From NCBI RefSeq assembly GCF_000346465.2, contig NC_034011.1, positions 20,315,928 through 20,379,927 on the forward strand: a DNA stretch of 64,000 nucleotides, read 5' to 3'. Positions 47,070 through 58,300 of the stretch are shown piece after piece. Below the pieces are notes generated by a model. That model was not told where the DNA came from. It saw nothing but the letters and a program-made list of their open reading frames with translations, and did no database searches. Origin of the DNA: Prunus persica. Lineage: Eukaryota; Streptophyta; Magnoliopsida; Rosales; Rosaceae. A program made the position numbers and the translations under genes. The number at the start of each line of letters is the position of its first letter. Position 1 is the first letter of the stretch.

Positions 47070-48233
47070 TCAAGGACGGAACTTGCAAGCGACTTTTAAG
47101 TCTTCAGTGGGTTTGTCATGGGCAAGTTCACTGTCCACCCATGCAGAGTAGCCCCCCTCCATGTTCGTCACATGCTGGAAACCCTGCAATTAATTTTCCA
47201 ATTTTGATAAAATTTCCCCTTCAAATTATAATTTTATGAAAAAAATAATAAAAACCAGGAAAATGAAATTCATGATATAATTAACTGATAAACAAAGGCA
47301 GGCCAGTACCAGAAAAACTTACTTCATTGAGAAGATCAACACAAGCTTTAAGTGATCTGCCTCCACTGTTGCAACCCTTCAAATAAAAAGTAAAAAAAAT
47401 TCGGGACTGATCAGATGAGAGTTCTCGTGAAAGGAAGAAGGAAAATCATAAGTTTTATAATTATACCACGACCAAGTGGTCCTGTTTCTTGAGAATTGAG
47501 GAAATTTGGGTGAGAAATTCAGGGTTTTTCACTCTACCTGCTTATTAACACAAGAAAACAAAACAAAACCTAATTATTATCATACATATACATATCTCAT
47601 CTGGATGTCCGCACTTTATTATCGTGCGGATGTCATTATAAACAGGGACGAAAGCAAGGAGGCTAGCAGAAAATACATTACCTTCTTCTGTGATGAACAT
47701 GTAAGGAATGTTCAAGGCATTTTCAACGTGGCTCTTGTTGAACTCCTCAACGGTCCTATTAATATAAAAAATTTCTTTTAGCATTGGATCAGAAAGCCTA
47801 AAAGGATCATCTCTCATTGTTTTCTTTTTTCTTTTCTAAATCCTGTGAAACTCAGCCGAAACTGTAATCAAGACTTGATTATACAAATTAATAGCTCAAA
47901 AATCAAGAACCCACAATTTTTTTTTCTTCTTCTGTTTTTCTATGTCTCATTAGTTTTGATCTTGAATTGAATTAAACTCATGGCATTGATCCCTTTATTT
48001 CAAGATCAACCACACCTGACATCCAGATAACGGTGACCTACGCTGAGGAGACCTTTTGCGGTGTAGACGTCGACGCTGGCAACATCTCCAGGCCTACAAA
48101 TTAATAAACATAACTATTAAAATATATGTTATAATTAATCCGATCACTTGCACTGAAGCAAAAACCTTCAAGAATCAAAACTGCTTGCAAGATTTTTTCA
48201 TATGAAACCATCTTACCTTTTCGTGGCAGCCAT
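47070..48233 (-). CDS. Rhodanese-domain thiosulfate sulfurtransferase, STR16/STR18-like (135 aa)
   Basis: Six exons on the minus strand, all with GT..AG edges and consistent phases: 48233-48217, 48093-48016, 47755-47682, 47537-47467, 47376-47323 and 47183-47070 (TGA). The protein starts MAATKRPGDVASVDV and is one rhodanese domain: TAKGLLSVGHRYLDVRT, EEFNKSHVENALNIPY, then the active-site loop GCNSGGRS with the persulfide-forming Cys at residue 82, and GGYSAWVDSELAHDKP near the end. The length fits the small single-domain plant sulfurtransferases of the STR16/18 (senescence-associated) group. No transit peptide is evident. Its first exon faces NIP copy A, giving a shared ~710-bp promoter region. 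Exons were assembled by eye from homology and splice sites. Decayed pieces of the same gene lie at 8274-8387, 24692-24745 and 35612-35681. Confidence 0.88.
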
Positions 48234-48348
48234 TGTTCGTATCTGCAGATTTGACTTCAACTTCGTTTGTTGAACCTAAAGAAATTTTAGTAGAAGCAGA
48301 ACAACTTCGCCATTGTTAGAAACTTAGAACTGCCTGCCATGTCTCTCT

Positions 48349-48356
48349 ATATATAA
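48349..48356 (-). promoter_or_regulatory. Candidate TATA box of the rhodanese gene
   Basis: TATATATA on the minus strand about 115 bp before the ATG. Confidence 0.5.
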
Positions 48357-48886
48357 AAGTATAATACACATTTGACCTTATGTTCTCTCCAATTATTTTT
48401 CTCTGTAGATAAATTTAAATTGATAGAGTTGACATTACTCCAATTAAATTAATTAATTCTTCATCGATAATTTTTTTTAGTTCACAAGTTGCTTCCTTGA
48501 ACATGCAATACATTGGCCACCTTACATTGCTTAACTTCCTGCCCAAGCATTTATAAATAATAATAAAAAGAATCATTGACTTTAAACTGATATATACCAA
48601 AACGTATATTGATGTGAACTTATGTGTCAGAGTGTTTCATTTATTCATGATGGAATTCTTCTTTAAATTTTATTTTATATAACTAAGATACTAATACTCC
48701 TTTTTATTTTTAATTTTATTTATGTATCTCTTTCTTTTTTCACCTCTTATGATTATTATATGATAAGAGGGGTTGGCTTTGAGTTTTTGACTTATGCAAA
48801 GCACTCAGGCAAGCATATCATATGCAGGCATCTACTTGCCTCCCTCCCTTAATTCAGCTCCACCTTCACCATAAATTTATAATCTG

Positions 48887-48894
48887 TATATAAA
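48887..48894 (+). promoter_or_regulatory. Candidate TATA box of NIP copy A
   Basis: TATATAAA 50-57 bp before the ATG at 48944. NIP copy B has TATAAA at 62471-62476 in the same position. Confidence 0.6.
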
Positions 48895-48943
48895 CAAAAC
48901 CCCAACTAGTATTCTACTTCTCTTCCTTCATCCTTCTTCCTTA

Positions 48944-51900
48944 ATGCCAGGAGGAACCAAATGCTTTTCCAGCTTCCATGCTCCCAATGTCACCCTTTTC
49001 AGGAAGGTGCGTACTACGAAACGTGTTAGCATATTCAGAACATTATCATGCATATAGATTCAATCAAAACACGTAATAAATCTCAATGAAAATGCAGAGA
49101 GCTTTTGAGTAAAGGGAGGTCAGATTTCTGTGTGTGAGAGAGAGAGAGCTTTAGAAGAATGCTAGCTTTATCAGTCCAGCACCAAAACGTGTATATAGCA
49201 TGACACTGACATAAACCGTTAGCGAGGAGATATTCGGTATTACATCACTAAATCTAGCCATTCAATCATTACCCTATAAGATAATGACAGGTGGCAAAAT
49301 GCTATTACATTCTCTGCTGTACACTTGGACTATGATCCATAGGCAGCCTTCCTAACAAGAATAGAACCTTCATATTCTAATCCCATCACAGCAGCTACAC
49401 CTATACACCAACACTCCCTTCTAGGTGTTGTGCTGAAATAACACCTAGAGCCTTCCTCAAATACTCAAATCTGTCTCTTGCTAATGGCTTGGTGAAAATG
49501 TCAGCAAGCTGCACTTCTGTTTTGCAATATAGCAAATCAATCTCACCATTTTGTAGAGCATCTCTTATGAAGTGAAACCTGCGGTTGATGTGTCTGGTTT
49601 TGTGATGATGAACAGGATTCTTTGATATAGCAATAGCTGAAGTGTTGTCACACAACAACTGAGTTGGTTCTACCTGTTCCTCTCCAAAATCAGATAACAC
49701 AAACCTCAGCCACATAGCTTGTGCAGTAGCTTCTGCTGCACTCATGTACTCAGCCTCTGCTGTTGACAGAGCAACACTACTTTGCTTGATTGAAGCCCAA
49801 GAAAATGCACCTGACCCCAAGTTGAAAGCATAGCCTGATGTGCTCCTCATGTCATCTTCACTTCCACTCCAATCACTATCACAATAGCCTATTAACACTG
49901 CTCCTTTTCCCTTATCATAGGCAATTCCATAGTTTATGGTGCCTTGAACATATCTCAGCACTCTCTTTGCTGTTCCCATGTGCTTCTTGGTTGGATTATG
50001 CATGAATCTAGCCAAGAGGCTTGCTGCAAACATGATATCTGGTCTGGTTGCAGTCAGATATAGCAAGCTTCCCACCATTTGCCTATACAATGTCTCATCT
50101 GCTAGTTCACTTCCATCCACTTTTGACAACTTTTCATTCACTGCCAAAGGTGTTGCAACAGACTTGCAATCCTTAAGTCCAAATTTGTCAAGTAAAGTCT
50201 TTGCATACTTCTTCTGGTGAAGAAAGATGCAAGAATCAGTTTGTAGGACCCCAAGACCAAGGAAATGATGAAGTAGTCCTAGGTCAGTCATCTCATATTG
50301 TCTCATCATATCATCCTTGAATGCAGCCATCATTTCTTTTGAGCTTCCTGTGTAGATAATATCATCTACATATAGAGACACAATGAGAATACCACTTGTA
50401 GACATCTTTGTGTACAAAGTAGCTTCACTTGGACTTCTATAAAAACCAGTCTTGATGAAATAGGAATTTATCTCATCATACCAAGCTCTTGGAGCTTGTT
50501 TCAAACCATATAGAGCCTTTTTCAGCTTATACACTTTATCTTCACTTCCTTGCATCACAAAACCAGATGGTTGATCTACATAAACTTCTTCATTTAGCAC
50601 TCCATTAAGAAATGCAGACTTTACATCTAGTTGAAACAGATTCCAGTTTCTCTGTGCAGCAACAGCCACCAAGGTTCTCACAGTATCAAGTCGAGCCACT
50701 GGTGCAAAGGTCTCATTGAAGTCAATTCCAGGCTTTTGAGAATAACCCTTTGCCACCAGCCGAGCCTTATTCTTCTGCACAGATCCATCTAGGTTCAGTT
50801 TAGTCTTATAGATCCATTTGACTCCAATGATTGGTTTATCAAATGGTCTATTCACAAGCTCCCATGTATTGTTCTTCTCAATCATGGTGATTTCAGCTTC
50901 CATTGCTTTCTTCCAAGAGTCATCCTTTGCTGCCTCTTCAAAACTTTCTGGTTCTATAATGCACATGTTGCATTTTTCATAAATTTCTGCAATGCTCTTG
51001 TACTTGAGAGGAGTGTGATCAACATCCTGTGATCCTGCTTCCCTTTCTTGGTCACTGATTTCAGTGTTTAAGCTAGGCATCTCATTCACTTCCAATTGTT
51101 CTTCAAATTCATAAGAACTCCCTTCTGCTCCTTGTTCTTCTTCTCTAATTTCAGTGAGCTGAATGTTCACACTAGTCTCCTTCTTTGTATTCCAATCCCA
51201 ACACTCATTCTCACTAAATATCACATCTCTTGAAATGATAACCTTTTCAGTTTCAATATTGTAGAGCCTGTATCCCTTTTCACAGCTGCCATACCCCAAG
51301 AAAATACACCTTTTGCTTGCCAAATCTAGCTTCTGTCTTTGCTGTTTTGGTACATGAGCATAACACAATGAACCAAATACCTTCAGATGCTTAATTCCTG
51401 GTTTCCTCCCTCCATAAGCCTCAAATGGTGTCTTTTTGCTTAAGGCTTTAGTTGGACATCTATTCAAAATGTACACAGATGTGTTGACTGCCTCTGCCCA
51501 GAAATCAAGTGGAATTTTCTTTTCCAACATCAAACATTTGGCCATTTCTACTATAGTTCTATTCTTCCTCTCGGCCACACCATTTTGCTGTGGTGTGTAT
51601 GGGGTTGTGAGCTGCCTTTCAATGCCTGCATTGTCACAGAACCTCTCAAACTCCACTGAAGTGTACTCTCCTCCTCTGTCACTTCTCAATTGTTTTAGTT
51701 TGTAGCCACTTTGCAATTCCACAGTGGCTTTGAACTTCTTAAACACACAAAGAGCTTCTGACTTGTGCCTTAAGAAATAGACCCAACACATCCTTGTGCA
51801 ATCATCAATGAAAGTGAGAAAGAACCTATTTCCAGCTTTGGTAACTGTCTGCATAGGACCACAGATGTCACTGTGAATAAGTTCTAGTGGGGTTGATGCT

Positions 51901-54900
51901 CTAGAAATAGCTTCTCTTGGGAATGTTTCTCTACTTTGCTTGCCTAGAACACACCCCTCACATACCTGTCTATCTTCTTTAATTTCTGGCAGACCTACTA
52001 CCATATCTTGCTCTTTCAATAGTTTTAGACTACTCATATTGAGATGTCCAAACCTTCTATGCCAGAGATCAGTGGAATGGTCTACACTTGCTCTATAAGC
52101 AAAGTGCATTTCAGCTTGCAACTTCAAAGGAAAGCTTCTGTTTCCTTTCATCTGAACCTTTGCCACCAGATTTGTATGAGAGCTGTCATTGTAGATTTCC
52201 ACCTTGTGATCACCAAATACCAAATAATAGCCATGTTCTATCATCTGTCCTACACTGAGTAAGTTCTCTTTCAGTCCAGGTACAAGCATTATTTCTTTGA
52301 TATGTCTCTTGCCTGCTTTGGTTTCAACCACAATAGTGCCTTTTCCAGTTACTTCTACAAGCTGTCCAGTTCCCATTTCAACCTTGGCAGTCACTTTTCT
52401 GTCAATATCCACCAACAAATCCTCTTTTCCTGTCATGTGATTGCTACACCCACTGTCCAAATACCAGATCTCTTCATCCCTTGTTACATCAGCACCACTT
52501 ACATTGCTAGCATAGAACATTGTTGGTGCAGCTTCCACTTGAGTAGCATAGTTGATCTGCTGTGGTGTTTTCTTGCTGTAGCAGTCTTTTGCAATGTGAC
52601 CAAGTTTATCACAGTTATAACACTTTGGCTTGCCCTTGAATCGACATTCACCAAAATGTAGCTTACCACAGTGTTTGCAGGGAGTTTTAGTGCCTTCACT
52701 TGCCTTGTTATCCCACTTCTTGCCTTTGGATTTCCAATTCTTATTCTGCTTGTTGTTCTGTTCTCCATTCTTAGTCTGTTTGGCATCTACACTAAGGCTA
52801 GCAAATGCCTTCTCTGTTCTGTTTTCAGAATGCCTATCTAAACGCAACTCAAAGCTCTTTAGTGAGGCAACAACCTCCTGCACCTCAATCTCATTCAGAT
52901 CTCTAGAATGTTCAATAACTGAACATATAGAGTCATAGGTAGATGGCAGACTAATAAGCAGTTTTTGAACAATTCTCTCCCTAGGCAATTCCTCCCCATA
53001 ACTTCTCATTTGATTAATTAAATCAAATAGTTTAGTAACATAGACAGTTAAGGATTCATCATCCTTCATTCTTGTATATTCAAATTCCCTTCTAAGGCCT
53101 TGCAATTTAACACTCCTTACCTGCTTATCTCCATGGAATTCTTGCTGCAGAATACTCCAGGCACCTTTTGATGTCTCTTCATGAGATATTCGTGGGAATA
53201 TCTCCTCTGAAACTGCTCCTTGAATCAATCCAAGGGCCTTGGCATCCTTCATGAGTACCTCAGCAACCATGCCTTTCCCACTTGATTCTTCTGTCTCCTT
53301 TTTCTGATCACCAGATTCATCTGACTTTTTCAGATCCATACCATCAAGTCCTTTGATCACAAAATCCCACAGTCCATGAGATTTGAAGATGGTCTTCATC
53401 CTAATGCTCCAGAAATCGTAGTTCTCACCATTGAAAATTGGTGCTCTCAACTCACCACCACTTGATCCAGCCATGTTAGACTTAGATCTGCAGAACTCAA
53501 GCTCAGCTGCAGCTTCAATAGCTTAGCACAGAGAAACTCCCAGTATTACAAGATCAAACCAGGCTCTGAGGCCATGTTAGCATATTCAGAACATTATCAT
53601 GCATATAGATTCAATCAAAACACGTAATAAATCTCAATGAAAATGCAGAGAGCTTTTGAGTAAAGAGAGGTCAGATTTCTGTGTGTGAGAGAGAGAGAGC
53701 TTTTAGAAGAATGCTAGCTGTATCAGCCCAGCACCAAAACATGTATATATCATGACACTGACAAAAACCGTTAGGGAGGAGATATTCCCTATTACATCAC
53801 TAAATCTAGCCATTCAATCATTACCTTATAAGATAATGACAGGTGGCAAAATGCTATTACATTCTCTGCTGTACACTTGGACTATGATCCAAGGCAGCCT
53901 TCCTAACAAGAATAGAACCTTCATATTCTAATTCCATCACAGCAGCTACACCTATACACCAACAAAACGAACCCCTAATTTGATTTTTCTCTTTTGAAAT
54001 CAAATAAAGCACATACTTGGCTACCTAAGCTATATATTAGCACTAATTAATCACTAATATATCGCTAGCAACTTTTACAGCTTGGGGCGGAGTTTGTAGG
54101 GACCTTCATCTTGGTGTTTTCAGCAGCGGCAGGACCTATTGTGAATGAGAAGTACCATGGTGTAGAGACACTGCTAGGCAATGCGGCATGTTCAGGCCTA
54201 GCAGTGATGGTCGTCATTCTGTCCACGGGCCACATCTCCGGAGCACACTTAAACCCATCGGTCACCCTTGCCTTCGCAACGTTTCGACACTTCCCATGGT
54301 CCCAAGTTCCCCTCTACATAATAGTGCAGGTTTCGGCATCAATTTCTGCAAGTTTTGCTCTCAAGGGTGTCTTCCATCCCTTCATGTCTGGTGGAGTTAC
54401 GGTTCCTTCAGTGACCCATGGCCAAGCTTTTTCACTCGAGTTCATCGTCACTTTCATTCTTATGTTTACTATAACTGCCGTTGCCACTGATACCCGTGCG
54501 GTATATATGTCATTCAGTGCTCACTAAGCGCTAGTTGGGTCACAAGATTAGGGTTTGATGATGCATGTGTCTCTATATACAGGTAGGGGAGATGGCAGGT
54601 GTGGCAATTGGTGCTACAGTATTGCTCGACATTCTTGTGGCAGGGTGAGTAACCTTTATTCTTGTTTCTTTTTCTGCTGCTGAAAATAGCATGCATAGAA
54701 AATTAAATGAAAATTATTTAATCTTATAGTTTATCTAAATAATATTATATTTACATAGCAGGCCAACTACTGGAGGTTCAATGAATCCTATCCGGACTTT
54801 GGGTCCAGCTATTGCTGCAGGAAATTATAAGGGATTGTGGATCTATTTGGTTGCACCCACATTTGGGGCCTTAGCTGGAGCTGCTGCCTACACAACTGTG

Positions 54901-55270
54901 AAGCTCCCAGACAATAAACCTCCAAACCAGGTTAGGATTTCTACTTGTTAGATTGTAGGGTGATTGCTTTGATATACCACTTGTTGGAATTTAGGAGGTG
55001 TGAGTGATGTTGCTCTAATACCGTTGTTGGTTTATGTGGTGAAGGAGTTTAGGACAATAGGACAATAGTTGAATAAAGTGATTTTATTACATTGGAGAGA
55101 ATAGTACATAGGTGTAAGCTAATTGGCCACCACACTTGATTTAGATTAGTTTGGGCTATTTGGCCCTAGCTTGAGTTCTTGTCTTCAAGCTTCTTCCATA
55201 GGTTGGGTAGCTAGTTCCCTCGTGGATTGGGAGTTGTAGTGGTTAACTCCCACCATGTAACATCTAGGGA

Positions 55271-55301
<31 letters not shown>

Positions 55302-58300
55302 AAGGCAACGTAAGCAAGCTTTTGTTCTTCCCTTCATTCTTCCCCCCTTCCCTCTTACATTCTCTTCAAAAATCTGATTTTGGGATGAGTTGTTCATCTA
55401 TTGGAGATGAGTCACCTAGTCTAGGCTAAGGATATTAATTGCATAAACTAAGATAAGTTTGGGGATGAAAGAAATGAAATTTGGGTGAGGAAGAGAAGAA
55501 AAAATTCTCTAAGGTGAGTCAATTTCGAAAAGTTTGGTTTTTTACTTTGTGATTGTGTGATTTTAGTCTCTTAAAGAATAATTTGAGTCATATGAGTGTT
55601 AGGAAAAATTGAATTGGAAGAGGTTGAATTTCTATTTTCAGGTTGAGTGGATAGAGCATTTTTCAAGTGTGGGTGTTGTTGATTTTGGTTTCATTTTGAG
55701 TTTTTGATGAGTTCGATTGATAGGTATGAAGTTTAGAAGTGTTTTAGAAGCTTTGGGAACAACCTGGGGGTGTTGGAATGATTGGAAACAACTTTGAACC
55801 AAATCTGGAAAATGTCATTTTCTGGAAATTTTCAGCCCGCGAGCCTCACTTTGGCTCTCTTTTTCTCCCAATACTTTGAGTGTTTGAGGAATTCAATTGT
55901 TGGGTTTTAAACTAGACATGGCAAGGAACAAAAAAAAAATTGGGTTCATCGAATTTGGTTGAGTTTTGATAGGTCAAACACATGTGCAAAATTTGGAAAA
56001 AAAAATCTATTTTCTGTAGAAAACCAGCCGCAAGCCCAACTTTGGAGCTGGTTTCCTCCTTTTTAGTTTCGTTTTCATTGTCATTCTTGGGTTAGAAACT
56101 AGAGATATCAAGCTTCAAAACCATCACAAGTTTTTCCATTTTCGTTAACTTTTGATTGGTCAAAATGTCTCACAAAATCTAGGATTTAATCTGGAAAACA
56201 GAGGAAGTTGCAGGATTTTTTTATAAGATGATGAACAGTAACCAGAGACAAGCCCACTCGCAGCTCCGACAAGTGTCAGCGCACGGCCGCTGTTCCGGCA
56301 GCCTCTGACGCCATATTTTTAATCCATCCAACTCACTTTCTCGATCCAAGTCCAAGGTATAGATTTCGGGGTCGTTTTGAGTGGTTTAGCTTGGAGAGGG
56401 TGCACTCTCTATGTTAAGAGAGAAAATTGTTTTTATAAAATTAGATTTTCTAACTTCATTTATGTTATTTATTTTTCAAATCTAGGAACGGGATCTAACC
56501 TAGCAACCTCCGAGAGGTAATTTCGTCATTTTAGCTTGTTGTTTTTTTTATGGATATTGTTAGATTAATACTATTGTTTCGTTTTATAAATGTTTGTATA
56601 GTATTATGTGATGTTGGATGAATATTACTATCCATGTGATTAAATTTGAAATATGATTATTTTACTTATTTGAATTATTATCATTCTGCGAAGATTAATG
56701 AATGTTTAAGCTGCATTACATATGGAACATGAATACAGTTGTGTTGGATCTGTGTGTAGTTTAAGGTATATCTAAGGGGTGGGAGAAGGCTTTAGATATA
56801 TCTGAGTAAGAAAAAAAGTAAAATATATTCAAGTGACGAGAGCAGGGCTTGAATATAATGAGGTGATGGGAGCATGGCCTCTAATGAAAAGTGAAAGTTG
56901 AGAAATTCGTAAACAAAATAAACATGGGGTAAGGGACGAATGGGCACTAGTTTATATTTTAGGGTATTCGGAGCCACAGTGATAAAATGCATGGTATGGG
57001 ACATGCATGTTTGATGCCCTAAAGTATGAATTAGTGGGTTTATAAGAGAGTGAATTCATGACATAATCGCATATGCATAACACTTTTATCTTGTAATTGT
57101 TTAATGCATGTCACTGTGATTAGCGGTGATAACTGGCTTTGAAGAGGGAGGGGGGTGGGTTTGGGGGTGGGGAATTTACAGTACTCTACTGGGCATTAAA
57201 ATGCTCACACCCTGTTAAATGTTGCAGGTTCCAATGAAAATCCTGAGGAAGGAGAAGTTGCCACCAGAGGACTATATCAGTGTTGTTAGTCACTATTTGT
57301 AAAATTATTAAGGAATAAATTGTTGGAATATGATTCTAGTGTGTGTAACTAACTTTGAGCTACTGCGACTCTGACTTTGTATTTATTAAATAAGTTTGTA
57401 AAATTATTAGCTCTATTTCTATCATATCATAGTTATAGGAGTTTGTTTATATAACTATGGTATGATTCATGCCTTAATACGGAGATAATCCCTATTTTTG
57501 AATCGGAGCGTGACACACCACCTTTAGTTGATTAGCTAGATAGCTAGCTAGTAGGCGAGGCCCTGAGCATAGGTGGGCAAGGAGGTCGCTTAGGCCTTCT
57601 CCAACCCATGAGGGGCTAAATTCAAATTTTCCCTCTCCAAAAAGTAACTATTTGAGTTTTGCTCAGACTCAAATCGTTTTTTCTCTCAACCCTCCGGAGT
57701 CAAATTTTAAGTCCACAACTTTATTAAATTGTTTAAGAATGGTTTAAGTCTAATTTTTTTTTTTTATTGATAACTTTTCTTCATTCAATCTCTTTAAATA
57801 ACTTCATAATTAAATTTTTTGAACAATTTGACCTAAAAAAATTGAAATTCCATAAATATAATTTGACATAGATTAATTTAAAATATTATTTTGACCATTG
57901 GATTTAAATTTCAGCTGTTGGATCTTTTTTTTTATCATTAAAATAGTTTAGATTTAATCTAGATCGTTGATTTAAGTTACATTTAGAATATTATAAAAAA
58001 TAAAAAAAAAACCAAACAGCAACAACAGCTTGACAAGCATACAAACTTGAACAGCACAGCAGGTCAACTGGGGCCCACGTCAGATTCTGTGCACATGGGG
58101 ATGTTTTAGGTGCAGTGGGCTCCATTGAATAGTATTGGGTCCATGTATATTTGGGTCTAAATTTGGGTTTTCCCAAATTTTGAGTCCTTCATTTTCTTGG
58201 GTTGGGAGAGGTTTTGGGCAATATTTTGGGTTTAAGTCCTTGGGTTGGAGATGGCCTTAGAGAACTCAAACCCAAAATTTCACCCTCCAAAATACACTAT

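Larger units (their letters stand above)
49024..53964 (-). mobile_element. Copia-2: intact Ty1/copia element in NIP-A intron 1
   Basis: 4,941-bp element on the minus strand with target duplication AAACG (49019-49023 and 53965-53969). The LTRs are 49024-49413 and 53575-53964 (390 bp each); by eye about a dozen differences, so it is older than Copia-1. The PBS next to 53575 reads TGGCCTCAGAGCC on the minus strand, an altered form of the initiator tRNA-Met match in Copia-1. The polypurine tract lies at 49414-49425. Confidence 0.95.

Noticed and set aside
57229..57301. Possible last exon of NIP copy A (after TTGCAG)
   Set aside because: The exon at 60166-60201 matches the last exon of copy B in sequence, phase and flanks; 57229 lies inside the probable solo LTR.
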